A DNA stretch of 64,000 nucleotides from Mactra quadrangularis. Lineage: Eukaryota > Mollusca > Bivalvia > Venerida > Mactridae. The notes under the pieces are model-generated. The model had not been told where the DNA came from. It saw only the letters and a program-made list of their open reading frames with translations, and made no database searches. The stretch spans positions 29,799,327-29,863,326 of the forward strand of contig CM046299.1 in NCBI GenBank assembly GCA_025267735.1, given 5' to 3'. Below are positions 36,001 through 64,000 of the stretch, piece by piece. The position numbers and the translations under genes were made by a program. Position 1 is the stretch's first letter; every line of letters begins with the position of its first letter.

Positions 36001-39000
36001 CATGGTAACCATGGCAATGCTGTGATGGGACAAAATGGGCAAAATTGCAATCTTAGCTCTTTTTAGTCTCTTTTTTGTTCTTTAGTAGCATATCCCCAAA
36101 ATGATGCATGATGTGCTTCAACTTTTCAGACACTGAAAAAACATTGCCTTTACCCACTAGCTTGAAACCACTGAGTAGTAAAATTTATTTGGGCTTGTGA
36201 AAATTACTTATTGCTGACATTATAGAAATAGATTAGTGCTTGAGAAAATTTAAGGTGGGTCGGTACCTTACTCGGAGGGAAAAACGAAAAAAATATTTTT
36301 GTTCACCGATTATGATAAAAGTTGGCAGGCAGATACCTTCATGCTTCTTGTTTGTTTTTCTGGTAACCTTTGCGACATTGTCGGTTTTTTCACGACGTCA
36401 TGGACGTCACAATGGTTCGCGCTAAAACAGGCATGCAAGTACATTAAACCTATATATTTAAAGTATTGAATGTCCAAGGACAAGGATAATTATACCAAAA
36501 TGTTTCTGAAATGTTGTCGATACGAATATTTTGTTTCGATTATCTAAATATCACGTCAGTTGTAAAGATTGTACATTTCATCACTAAATTTAGGGTTTTC
36601 ACGTCTAAAATGTTCACCAATTGCCGAGTTATAACGTTTATTTTCACATTAAAGCAGAACGGTGGTCAACTTCTTATCGCGATTTTTAAAAGCTACTCAC
36701 TTTTTGTGTCATTTTAATTAAATAATAAAGGAAAGTGAACGTTCTCAGTTTTTCACAATATCGCTTTCAAAGTAAAATTACCTTCAAAACGACGACGTTA
36801 ATATTACGTTGCGCTGACGTTGTTATTTGGGGTTATGTATGTAATTTTCTTGTAAATTCAATTTTGTAGTTTCTTTCCAGTTTTTAATTAATTTCTTGTG
36901 ACACTCAGCATCTGATCTGATCAAAATTAATTTAACATAAGTCAATCAAAATCCGCTTCTACTTATTTAACAACAAATGCTTTAATCACAACGTCAGCGT
37001 AACGTTATATTAACGTCGTTGTAATGAAAGTAATTTTACTTTGAACGCGATATTATGAAAAACTGAGAACGTTCACTTTCCTTTTTTATTTCATTAAAAT
37101 GTCACAAAAAGTGCGTAGATTTCAAAAATCGCGATAAGAATTTGACCACCGTTCTGCTTTAATATGAAAATAACCATTATAACTCGGCAATTGGTGAAAC
37201 CTTTTAGACGTGAAAACCCTAAATTCAGTGATGAAATGTACAATCTTTACGACTGACGTGATATTTGGATAAACGGAACAAAATGATTGTATGCTACAAC
37301 ATTTCAGAAACATTTCGGTATAATAATCATTGACCTCGAACATTCAATATCTCAAATATGTGGGTTTAATGTACTTGCATGCCTGTTTTTAGCGCGAACC
37401 ATTGTGACGTCCATGGCGTCGTAAAAAAAACGACAACGTCGCTAAGGTTACCAGAAAAACAAACAAGAAGCATGAAGGTATCTGCCTGCCAACTTTTATC
37501 ATAAACGGTGAACAAAATATTTTTTTCGTTTTTCCCTCCGAGTAAGGTACCGACCCACCTTAAGGCAATGATTATAGCTCTCTCTATGCTTTGCTTATTT
37601 TAAATGTTTTCAATGTAAATTACAGAGCTCAAAAAGAACTGGTTGAAAAAGAGAGACGAGAAGAGCTTGAAGCAAGAAAGAAACGTCTTCACCATGCTGA
37701 TGATGTCCGTCATCAAATACGTGAAAAGGAACAATTACGAGTTGCTGAAAGAAATGCATTCTTTGAAGAGGGTGTTAAATTAGATGAAGAAGCTAGACTT
37801 AGACGTGCAAAACTTGAAGAAGTTAAGAAAAAGAAATTAGAAACACTAAGGTACGTTCTTATGCTTTATTCATTTAATATCCATCTTAGGTCTATCTGAT
37901 TAATATCTGCTCATAGGTTATGCTTTATTCTGAAACTGCAGTGTTCCCAATTACTTTTGAATTTGAGGGTAAGTCAATGCCCTCGTTTAAAAGTATAGAG
38001 TTAAAAACTTGTTGAAGGGGTATAAAGGTTTAATTCTTATCGACTCTTTTAATTGTTAATCTCTTTTCCTATTTTTAATTTCAACTTTTTTTTCTCAAAT
38101 CTCTTCAGTTTATATAGTTTTTCATTTATGTTCTTAAACTTATTATTTGTGTACGGTCTTCTTTCTTATCATTCAAAACTTGATGGTGTAATTTTATGTT
38201 GACATGAAAGACCATCATTCTGCTTGAATAGCAGAAACATTCATGCATAAGATCTGATTTTAAGGTAGAATGCCCCCTAATACAAAAACTATGTTTATGA
38301 CTGCTGAAACATTTTCAGAAAACTGGTATATAGTTGTACATTGTATTTCCAATGTTTTCAAATTATATTAGATATAATTTTGTATGTACACTAGTTCCAT
38401 ATCAAAGAGAGATAATAACCCACTTTCAATTAAAGATTTTATCAATACATTTAGTTTTGCTACAGAATGTTGTTTTATAAATCTTATCAATGCTATATGA
38501 TTAACATGATGTAATGAGTGAATAATATAATCTTTTTAATAATTCATCATAGTTTACCTATATATTAATTAGAGGTTAATGATAGTTGCTACTTGCCATT
38601 ATACGATAATCACCCAATGAGGTTTATAATCGCCTGAGGGCCTTTCAAATTTGTTACTATAATTATATAGTAACAAATGTATTAATGGCTGTTAATTGGA
38701 AATTCTGCCAAAACAAAATTATTGTCCTACAGTTCTTTTTGATTCAACTCAAAAGATTTCTAACCTTCTGTGAATACTAGTAACTTTCCTTCATTGTTTA
38801 TTAATGTCTACTATCTCTTATTTTTTGTTATTTCAATCTATATTGGTCTTATAACTTATATTTTTTTAACATATTAATATTTACAGAGCTGCAGGAATAC
38901 CAGATAAATATGTTACACATGTGGCTCACAAAGTCAATGTTAACATTAAAGCCTAGAAAGGTGCATAAATGTGTGCTTTTTTTGATGTGCTTTGTTTTCA

Positions 39001-40843
39001 TTATTTTACAATATATAACCCCAGTGTTGTTTTTTTTGTATGGCTAAGGTTATGCTAATTTTGCTAATATAGTCAGTAACACATTGTAACATTGATATTG
39101 ATAGATTAAGTCAACCTGAATCTGTGGAGCAGTGGGCTTAACCCAGAATTTCAAATCTAGTGTCCGAAAGAAGTTGTTTGTTTGAACCTCACTCTTACTG
39201 GTTTTACCTGTCTGCGAAAATTCGAATATAATGTTGATTCTCCTCCATTAATCCACATTTGGAGAAATTGGCCTTTCTCAAGGGTAGGTGAGTACTGGTT
39301 ATAGACCAGGAAAGCTAGGTTAGGTGAGCTGGTTGCCATTAAATGACCACAATTTGGGTTGACACCGAGTTAAAAAAACGAGTAAAAGAGTACTTCACAA
39401 GAAAGCTGTTGTGTTGTCAGCTGGCACTGAAATGAAGGCACAACATAATTAATATTTTATTTGAGACATTGTTGCACATAATGATTTATGCATGATATTT
39501 TCACACCTGACACTATTTTTGACTAATGCTTATAATTGTCACCTTAAGTTTGAAGTCAAAATAATTGGTAGATTTAATTAATGTAATTTTTTTATCAATT
39601 GGTGAAAGCTCAGTATGGACAGAGTTTACCTCAAGTTTTGATTGTTTCTATTTGCTGTGCAAGTTTTGCTGGTTATGGCAGTCTAAGACTGATATGCAAG
39701 CCAGAATTAAATTGTCTTCAAGACTTAAGCTTTGAAATATTGAAGTTTCTAGCTAAGATTTAAAGCTTTGCTTCCTTTTAAATAAAATGCACAATTTTTC
39801 TTATTAGCAAGATTTTTATTAAGAGCTACATTTGTACATTTTATAAAATTATACTAATTTTTAGATATTGTTGTACAATCAAACCTGAGTTATTGACTAC
39901 CAGTCTTAGAAATATTCAGTCTATAGTAGCCAAGTGTTTTCTGTTATATACTTCCTGTAAACATACACTTGTCTTTAACAGCCATTTTGTGTTCTCTTTG
40001 ACTGGCTCTTTAACACAGGTTTGACTGTATATCCCCAAACCTATCACAAACCACATGGCTTTGATTATGAAATTATTCACATTGACATTGTGATGATCCA
40101 AATATTTTTGTATAATACACATATCCCATAATATATTTATATATCGTTTTTGTGTGTGGACAGAAATTATATTAAACTTTAGCTCGACTTTTTTTCTAAG
40201 AAGAACATGCTGATTAAATCAGTTTTACTATTGATACAGAGTTTTTATAGATCATAAGATGTAAGATATATTTGTAGTTCTCTGCTATATTTAATGCTTT
40301 TCAACAGAGTTGACAGAGATCTTTGACAATGTGTGAACTAAATTATTGATTAATTTAATAAAATCATTAATACTTCATTGCAGTATTATTAATGTGCCTC
40401 ACAGGCAAAGTTTTATAAAAAATAAAAATATAAGATGTCAATTACAACGTACCAACTTTCAAACCCATTTTGTACAAGCTCCGAGTGAAATTGATATTTA
40501 TCTTAGAAATTCACAGATAATTTCTCTGTGTGATAATTGACACATTCAGCTTATTTGTACTGGGATGGATTTGGTTGTTGAAAAAAATGAGAACGAATGG
40601 TAATAAAAATCCATAATCAAGATTTTTTTTTCAATTTCTGAAAAATTAGGTTCAGGATTTTTGTAAGACGAAGAATATAAAAGGTCTGGCCTAATAGTAA
40701 ACAAACGTTTTTCAAGTAAATACAAATATTTGTACCTGTACTTATCTGTATGCATTATTTCTTACAGAGATGCTGGAATACCTGAGAAGTATTTGAGTCA
40801 AGTGGAGAGGAAAATTGCTGCCCCTCAACATATTAGTGCATAA
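30090..40843 (+). CDS. CFAP45: Cilia- and flagella-associated protein 45
   Basis: CFAP45 (CCDC19) is a rod-like coiled-coil microtubule inner protein of the ciliary doublet. Coding exons: 30090-30092 (only the ATG), 31300-31589, 31795-31939, 32550-32720, 33357-33537, 34204-34370, 35157-35264, 35508-35815, 37626-37850, then either 38887-38956 or 40768-40843. All phases agree; products are 555 or 557 residues against about 551 in human. Hallmarks: YRVVSNTSQIDESLFG, TVQVITKDLIRN followed by VPTEDPSGQS across the exon 2/3 junction, LNAKCHAIRDAQILEKGH, EEEKRLDVMMEVDRQNA, ALRAKRAQEQAEREWRKKEA and RNEFERVLRAQ. The protein is almost wholly helical and rich in Glu, Lys and Arg. Introns carry a MITE (32755) and a 1.3-kb fold-back element (36254). 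Confidence 0.96.
32755..32976. mobile_element. MITE with ~35-bp TIRs
   Basis: Left end GGCCACAACAAATTGATCAT, right end ATGATCAACTTTTTGTGGCC, imperfect inverted repeats that continue with ATGTTCTATGGATT and AATCCGTAGACCAT. About 220 bp in CFAP45 intron 4; the body has CTCGCTCGCCC-type motifs. Non-coding. Confidence 0.75.
36005..36018. promoter_or_regulatory. X-box-like RFX motif in a CFAP45 intron
   Basis: GTAACCATGGCAAT matches the RFX X-box pattern (GTHNYYATRRNAAC) at all but the last base. The position, far inside the gene, is unusual, so function is unproven. Confidence 0.3.
36254..37559. mobile_element. Long fold-back element with TTAA flanks
   Basis: The two halves are inverted copies of each other: arms of about 575 bp start GGTGGGTCGGTACCTTACTC and end GAGTAAGGTACCGACCCACC, separated by a centre of about 150 bp. 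TTAA flanks both sides (36250-36253 and 37560-37563), as expected for elements mobilised by piggyBac- or Kolobok-type transposases. Neither arm codes for a protein. It lies in the intron between CFAP45 exons 35508-35815 and 37626-37850, ending about 60 bp before the latter. Confidence 0.9.
38887..38956 (+). CDS. CFAP45: CFAP45 alternative last exon 1
   Basis: Acceptor TTTTTTAACATATTAATATTTACAG is pyrimidine-rich. The exon completes the split codon (AG|A) to read RAAGIPDKYVTHVAHKVNVN, stop TAG 38954-38956. AATAAA at 39781-39786 could end this isoform. It aligns with the exon at 40768-40843 (RDAGIPEKYLSQVERKIAAP), so the two are duplicates. This upstream version is less like vertebrate CFAP45 C-termini. 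Confidence 0.85.
39120..39376 (+). mobile_element. Degenerate SINE
   Basis: Plus-strand copy of the family at 18248-18535: ATTTCAAATCTAGTGTCC, GGGTAGGTGAGTACTGGTTA and GGAAAGCTAGGTTAGGTGAG are recognisable. It falls between the two alternative CFAP45 last exons, within the likely 3' UTR of the first. Confidence 0.75.
39781..39786 (+). terminator. Candidate poly(A) signal for the short CFAP45 isoform
   Basis: AATAAA about 825 nt after the stop of the first alternative last exon. Canonical hexamer; usage not shown. Confidence 0.4.
39876..40027. mobile_element. Small pogo-type MITE
   Basis: Flanked by TA on both sides; the left end CAATCAAACCTGAGTTATTG and right end CAGGTTTGACTG are inverted. 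The ends resemble those of the larger element at 62254-63454 (CAGTCAAA...). 152 bp, non-coding. Confidence 0.65.
40768..40843 (+). CDS. CFAP45: CFAP45 alternative last exon 2
   Basis: Acceptor TATTTCTTACAG; reads RDAGIPEKYLSQVERKIAAP then QHISA, stop TAA 40841-40843. Closer than the upstream version to the vertebrate C-terminus (GLPEKY...ERK). AATAAA-type signals follow at about 40879 and 41039, and a further one at 42857. Confidence 0.88.
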
Positions 40844-43259
40844 AAGACTCTTTCATCATCAGTGTATTAAAACATTAAAATAAATAAATTAACTTGTTTA
40901 GTTTATATATGTCTGTGATACATTCTTGTTTTCATTCATTTTTACCTGAGTTATGATTATAAATGTGATTTGGAACATAACAGATTTTATTGGTCAGTGT
41001 TTTAGACATGTATGTAAGAAAATGAATTTGGTATCTTAAATAAAGTAAGTTCTTTTAGTGAAATCTGTGAAAAATTATCAAGGAAACATTATTTTTCGTT
41101 GATTACAAATTTTATCATGGACACATTTTTTTATCCATTTCTTGTTTCAATTAAGTTTCAAAGCATTCCACAGGTTGAATTTGATTAAATGTGTATTTTC
41201 ATTTAAATTTGATGTTATTACAGACATTGTGGTAAAAAAAAAATTGATACTATGAAAACTATTCACCATGTTTTGCATTATCTCTTAGTTGATTTTCAAT
41301 GTTATTGCATTTTTAAAGCAACAATGTTTGGATACTGCTCCATACTGGAGTGGACATTTGTTGCTTCTATCTTTCATACATGTTCATTCTTCATTACCTG
41401 TTTAAATTATACACTTTATTTTTATATAAAAAAGTCACGGGTTATTATCGGAGGTTAAAATGAATTATCCCACTTCTGCCCAACTATACAACATTACTAT
41501 TAAGGTAAAAAGCTGCCATGATGTCTATATAATTTGCCAAAGATTGAGAAACACGCTTTTTCCATGATTCTGCATTAACAAACATGTATTTAAGTTCAGT
41601 TTTTATATGAGTGAAACTAACTTTTATGTTCAGAATTATTCTTGAAGCAATTCTATGTCAGAAATCTTTTTTTAATTCATTGGTAAAATAAAAACAGTGT
41701 TCCTAATTCCTTGGCAGATAGACATAAGTACAGCTTTTTACCTGAACAGTATTTAATTATATCCATATTAGAGGCCTTTCCTATGGATGTTTTGTACAAT
41801 AATCTGTGGTTATTATTGGTGTACATGTTAAGGCTCAGTTTTTCTTATTTCGTATTTGTGTATTTATGTTCTTTTTTTCACTTAGATTTTTCAATGTATA
41901 TAATCTTAGTGAGTTGTGTTCTATTTCTTAAAGCTTTGATGGAGCACTGTGTAAATATTCATTTTTATATTGAAGTAGCTAGATAAAAGTTATATTTCAT
42001 AAACTCAATCTTTGCCTTAATTTTTAACAAGCACTTGCCCAATTTAAATTGTTCAAACATAATTAAAAACCAACACATCTGAGCACTAGACTTCAGGCTA
42101 GTAAGTTAAGGCAAAGACTGTGAACTTGTAAAGTATTATAGATTGATTACGAGACATATTTATATTTTAAAAATTAAGACGAGATCTAACTTGGCCCATA
42201 TTGTATAAAAAATAGTTTAACCTAGATGTGAAAATTATATATTATAAATTTGTATTAACATATAAATATATTATGTGTTTATAAATGAGATCCATTTAAT
42301 TATGTTGATTTGTTGGCATTATTTTCATCATGATAGAATGCTGTTATAGTATAAAGGTTATAGTCTCAGTATTAAAGCCACTTTCAGCATATTTGAGGAC
42401 TATGAAGTCTCGTAGCCTTGTTATAATAATGACCAAATTTGGTTATTTTGTTCAATTCTGTTATCATGAATCATCCCTTGAATCATAAAGAGACAGAAAG
42501 TTTGAATAATTTAGTATTTTCTTTGAGTTTATTAATTTTAAAGCAAGAAAAAAAAAGATTTATACACATTCTTTATGTTTGCTAAATGGATATGTAATGT
42601 CTGTGGCCAATCTGTAAGCAAGATCAGTGAAACATGCTTCAATCTCCCCCCACCCTCCCAAATAAAAATAATTAATGGGACTTAAAATTGGTAGAATTAC
42701 TGTTAAGCCATATTGTTTCCATATTGAATGACCAAATTTATGATGTGTTTTTATTTTTACTCTTGTTTTTCGTATTTATTAATGTCTTATTTTATCTGTG
42801 AAGAAATATTGTGAAGTTATCTCACAAATTTTACCAAGTGTTATGCCTTATGAGAAAATAAATTGTAACAAAAAAACTTGTTTTGTTGCTTAATTCTTTT
42901 ATCTGCTTTTAGGAAGTATAAAATCTCAGCCCATTGTTATCTTATGGCAGATAAGATCACTGAACTTTAGTAAAAATGACAGCAACTAAAGTGGTGGAAA
43001 GATTTAGATTTGTTATAATGAACCTTTCCATGACCTTACCTATTAGCATATTTAACAAGGTTTACAGTTATATTTTGTCCCACTTACAAGGTGTTAACAA
43101 AAGAGCACATGGTTATATTTGTGGGTTAATGTAGTGTTATTCAAATAAAAAGGTCGCACTCGGAATGGTCAATTCAATCCAACTTCAGATGGTATACTTC
43201 CTCAGTCTGACCAACCAGTTTGTACACTTGAATATTGTCTGCAAGGCTATGTTTTACTG
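40844..43259. other. CFAP45 3' UTR and intergenic sequence
   Basis: AT-rich. Several AATAAA hexamers occur; the one at 42857-42862 sits in GAGAAAATAAATTGTAAC just before an A run. Short open frames here look non-coding. No other gene recognised. Confidence 0.45.
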
Positions 43260-43444
43260 TTCCAAAAAAATTTGATAATGTCAACTTTCCTCCATTAATA
43301 AGATATATGGAGAAGTTTCCAGCCTCGTGGAAGGGTAGGTGAGTACTGGTTATAGACAAGGGTCCAGGAAAGCTAGGTTAGGTACGCTGGACACCGTAAA
43401 ATAACCTAAATTGTGTTGACGTGGTGATAAACCCAATAAAAAAA
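43260..43444 (+). mobile_element. Degenerate SINE, 3' part
   Basis: Plus-strand copy with CTCCATTAATAAGATATATG, GTGGAAGGGTAGGTGAGTAC, CAGGAAAGCTAGGTTAGGTA and tail GTTGACGTGGTGATAAACCC plus A-rich end. The tRNA-related head is largely lost. Confidence 0.75.
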
Positions 43445-45589
43445 AGTGGGACAATTATCTTCATCCTACTGGTCTTTGCTATGTACTCGCGTCTAAATTA
43501 ATTATAGAGATAAAACCCAAAGCAATTCTGTTTCTAGTTTTTTTATAGATCTTGTATAACATACTGTACACATATAAACATCCTCAGATATATAAACAAA
43601 CTGTACATTATAGTAAGAACTGGAATGTGTTACATCTAACATATACCTGGATGAAAAAAAAATAGTCAAATTATAGAGACATGATTATACCTCATAACTT
43701 CCTTAGAGAGACCAGACAAACTAAGGGCTGTGTTTAACAACACTCATGGTAGGTTATGGTAGCTTACACTAAATTGAAGTTAACACTATCAATGGATCAG
43801 GAAGCTGCTACCACTTTCCATTGTATACTGTAATTTTGAACTCCTCTGTATTTACCGCTGCAACTATTGACACCACTCACAATAAACAGGCAAAACATAG
43901 GTTCAGTACAAGACATGCTTAATCTTGATAATTTGAGATACTGCTATTTCTATTATAAAACATCATAAATTGTACATTGCTAGAGATCATTCATAGAGAA
44001 TACTAGAATTGGCATGACTACAGTATTTGACTTCTAATTTCATAGATTACAGAGAGCCGATTACTATCATAACACAAAGTAATCAATTTTTTTACAGTAG
44101 AAATGTTGGAGATGTTGATGGCTACAGAAACACTTATATTGAATATAATTACATACAAAAAAAATAAGTAAATAAATCAATGGATTTCTAAAGTACAAAT
44201 TATAACATAGAGCACACTATAGTGATATGAAACATGTAGACACTTGATAGGTATATATGTAATATTGCAACATGAATAAATACTAACAAATATTAATATC
44301 TTAACCCCTGTGTGTATCATCATGATGGGAACAATCAATTGCAAGACCTTGTAACTTGATATTTCTATATAAATGTACATGACATAGGTTAGTAAGGTTT
44401 GACTAATGATTAACCAAACAGGTCATTCAACTTCCTAAGAGCAGCTTAACATTGCATAAAGAATGCTGGTGTCAACTTTCTAAAAACTGGTAAAAATAAA
44501 TAAATAGAATAATTAATGAGGAGATGGAAGTCACAAATTTATATATTTATACTCAAATGTAAGATCTAAACATTCAAGAATGAAGTCACTGGCAGTTTAA
44601 AACATTACAATAAAACAATCATACTAAACAATATTTAGTGTGTCGAGCTACAGAGTGGTTCAAATATGGCACAATATGGATAAGAGAACTTCAATGTAGA
44701 CTCAAACTTTCAAACCATAAACTCAAGCATTTTTTGAAACAAACATGAAAATTGTTCACATTAGAAAATTACATAATTGCGTAAAAACTGAATGTTATGA
44801 TCATGGAAAACTCAGAAAAAAAATTACCAATTTAAACTTAACAATTTATATACTGAAATATCTTGAACCAGTCAAGCACACAGGCCACAAAACAAACCTG
44901 ATAAAATAAAAACTACAGATTCATTATAGGGTACAGCACATTTATTTTGGAAGGGAAAACATCCTGGAACATCTACCAACTAAATATTGTATAATTTGTA
45001 TCAAGAAAAACCAATTACTTTTTTATTCTTGATTAAATATATTTCTATAATAAAGCAATAGTTAATTAATTGTTAGTTTCTCATATCCTTTTTTAAAAAC
45101 ATGAAACTTGCAGATAACAGGAACATAAAAGTCTAAAAAAGGGCTGCTAAGATATCTTACTCTCATGCTTTCAAAATAAAAGAGCCCAACTGCTCAAACT
45201 TTTTTTCAAAATTCGAAATGTGAGAATCTAACAATTAATTTGTATTGCCTAATATATTAGAAATGTTGACAGCAGACATAACAAGAGAGATCTATCTAAC
45301 TAGGAACTACAATGTATAATATGTAAATATGATTGAGACTAAAATAACCAATAACATCATGGTTTACATTACACACAATAAATCTTTTATCATTATATAT
45401 ATTATTATATATAGGATTACAGGACTCATTTAATACAATACTTTACCTGAAACAACAAAAGAAAACAATAAACAGTTCAAATATATTGAAATCAGTACAA
45501 AATTAAAAAAAAAACTTCATCATTGTTTGGATTTTATTAAGTAAGGCAATTTCTTCATATACCTTGAAAATTCAGGAACATTGATTTTA
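43445..45589. other. Intergenic or distal ATP6V1A 3' UTR
   Basis: AT-rich and exon-free between the CFAP45 and ATP6V1A stops. The polyadenylation site of ATP6V1A (minus strand) is not clear because TTTATT occurs many times. Confidence 0.35.
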
Positions 45590-46110
45590 TTGTCAAATTT
45601 TCATGGAAGTGTATAACCAACCTGGTCAGATTAGAACCAGTCATCCTTTCTGGATATATAACCAACCTGGTCAGATTAGAACCAGTCACCCTTTCTGGAT
45701 ATAACCAACCTGGTCAGATTAGAACCAGTCACCCTTTCTGGATATAACCAACCTGGTCAGATTAGAACCAGTCACCCTTTCTGGATATAACCAACCTGGT
45801 CAGATTAGAACCAGTCACCCTTTCTGGATATAACCAACCTGGTCAGATTAGAACCAGTCACCCTTTCTGGATATAACCAACCTGGTCAGATTAGAACCAG
45901 TCACCCTTTCTGGATATAACCAACCTGGTCAGATTAGAACCAGTCACCCTTTCTGGATATAACCAACCTGGTCAGATTAGAACCAGTCACCCTTTCTGGA
46001 TATAACCAACCTGGTCAGATTAGAACCAGTCACCCTTTCTGGATATAACCAACCTGGTCAGATTAGAACCAGTCATCCTTTCTGGACACTAGATTTGAAA
46101 TTCTGAGAGT
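45590..46110 (-). repeat. 43-bp minisatellite grown from a SINE head, about 11 copies
   Basis: The unit, ATAACCAACCTGGTCAGATT followed by AGAACCAGTCACCCTTTCTG and GAT, repeats about 11 times with very few differences (45613-46085). On the left it is preceded by SINE body (TGTCAAATTTTCATGGAAG) and on the right followed by SINE head (GACACTAGATTTGAAAT), so a B-box-derived part of a minus-strand SINE has been multiplied in place. Confidence 0.88.
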
Positions 46111-47766
46111 AGCCAGATCTGATAAGATTTCAATACACTTTATTTGTTTTCAGCTAGGGTTTTTTGTTGTTTATGGTAAAATTTGTAATCACACAAGTCA
46201 TTATAACCCTCATTTATACAAACATGAAGACAACACACAAACATCACAGTACAAAACACATTTATACATAAATCAATAACTCCTACACATTCCAACTCAA
46301 AATTTAACTTTTAAAAATCAGCCTCCAAAAAATTTCTAATAAATCTTAACAACAGAATAATATGCTATAAACCAGTTTAGTGAAATATTGTTATACAATA
46401 TTAATATGTAAATATTTAATTGCATAGAACATTTACTTATATTGACTTCTTACGCAATTATTCAACAACAAAATAATGTTAAGAATCTTGATTACAGGTT
46501 ATAAGATTCAGTTATGTCCTTACGGTAAATCATCTGTTGAGACACTACACTGTATGTGGGCTGTTTTAATTTATCAAACAAAATTTTATAGAAAACCCTG
46601 AACTAAATATATCTTTGTGAAAAAGTAAAATTCCACATAAAAAGTACATCCCTCTAGAATAACAAAATACAGTAAATTCTTATTGAACATCCCTTGTATT
46701 ATTACCCTTTATAACCCATTCACTACATCACAATGTTGACTAGAGACAAGAAATATATGAAATAGATTATTTATACTTTATGTCATGAAATCGTCATCAC
46801 AAAGTCACCAGTTATATGAAATACATATATAAAGATGCTTGGATAAATTTGAAAGGTAAGTTCATTTGAATAGTGCTCCCAGAGACCTTTTTTCATAAAA
46901 GCATGTAATTTAATCCTTAAACATGTTTTAACAAATACAAGTGTTTATACAAATATTTAAACATAAATCAGCTTAATGAAAAATAATTGCATTTGTGTTG
47001 TTTAACCTTGAACACTAGGGGAACAAAACACTACCAATGCAGACATTGATATTATTTCAGCACTTACAGATTTGGTACCACAAAGAAATCAGAAAACTTG
47101 ACCAACAGCTAATATTGAAACAATTCTTGAAGTTCCAAAGTGAGCTTCATCACTTTTATATAAGACAACTAATATAATGTACAAGTAATTACAACATGAA
47201 GGACTAGCAAATTCTAAGGATAATACCATAGACACATTTGGTGTATACACCATAAATTAGAAAAAATTCTCTGGTCCACAAAGCTTCAAATGAGCAAAAA
47301 TAGTGAACATTACTTAACTTCATACATAACTACATACTTTCTCTATTGGTTGAATTTATATACTAACAGAAAGCTATTAACTCTTAATGCATAAAAATAC
47401 CAAATAGTAAAAATTATTTCCCAAAATTTGCACATTCCTAAGCTGAAATGCAAATATTTAAAACTTAAGTCAAACCTGTGTTTCAATAATCACTAATTAT
47501 AGATGATAGATGAAACTTGTATCAGTGACAGACATTCTCTATTTTCTAATGACCGACAAAGTATTTAAACATTGTGTGCTAGATAAATGCAGTCTGTGAT
47601 ATTTGATCATATTTTTCATCAAGCACATCTTTAATGAATGCTCAAGAATATAAAAACTTTATATAAGTTAAGTTCATTAACAAAGACTATTCCAGCATAC
47701 AACAATGTTAACATAGCAATCTGAAACTAATATCCATCTACACTTGATAACAAATTGTTTATTAAT
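46111..47766. other. Probable ATP6V1A 3' UTR
   Basis: Non-coding AT-rich sequence directly past the minus-strand ATP6V1A stop. No gene or repeat recognised. Confidence 0.4.
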
Positions 47767-63751
<15,985 letters not shown>

Positions 63752-64000
63752 CTAAATAAACAACAAGAAAAAGTTATACAGCAATCTGGAGAACAGAAAT
63801 AACAGACCTACTAATTAATTTTAAAAATATGAAAGCGAAACATTTTTGTAAGATCAAAGATAATTCATACACACAAATTCATTGCATGACAATCTGTTAT
63901 CAGTTTCATAAATGTACCCAAGTCACTTTACAATATGAAAGATATCATATATGTCATGACCTTCAAAGACCCTAACACAGAACAATTCAACATTGAGGTC

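Overview
This is a eukaryotic, AT-rich nuclear window from an animal. Short phase-consistent exons, GT-AG introns, tRNA-derived SINEs and many short inverted-repeat elements with internal tandem repeats suggest a mollusc, most likely a bivalve. That assignment is an inference from repeat style and protein similarity; I could not run a search.

Layout: (1) 1-5969, + strand: the last six coding exons of IFT57 (intraflagellar transport), with two large minisatellites in its introns. (2) 5970-13489: intergenic, filled by a SINE, a decayed mariner-like transposase fragment, and two tandem-repeat-bearing elements (9188-10134; 10692-12677 with a perfect 13-bp terminal inverted repeat). (3) 13490-23662, - strand: MRPL39 (mitochondrial large ribosomal subunit), seven coding exons, with SINEs, MITE-like elements and a hAT relic in its introns. 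(4) 24944-28028, - strand: a large transposase-like or domesticated-transposon gene, coiled coil at the front and a Tudor/SH3-like tail, interrupted by one homopolymer frameshift and one in-frame stop. (5) 30090-40843, + strand: a complete CFAP45 gene (ciliary doublet microtubule inner protein) with two alternative last coding exons and a 1.3-kb fold-back element in an intron. (6) 47767-63751, - strand: nearly all of ATP6V1A (V-ATPase catalytic subunit A), lacking only the first coding exon or exons (beyond the window), with a duplicated exon pair that must be mutually exclusive.

How the genes relate: IFT57 and CFAP45 both serve cilia; MRPL39 (mitochondrial translation) and ATP6V1A (organelle acidification) are housekeeping genes. 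They form no operon-like unit. The most interesting signals are the mutually exclusive ATP6V1A exons, the alternative CFAP45 C-termini, minisatellites whose units carry splice-site-like motifs and abut real splice sites, a SINE whose B-box region has been tandemly amplified, and the broken transposase-like gene. Exon coordinates were worked out by hand from splice signals, reading phase and family knowledge.
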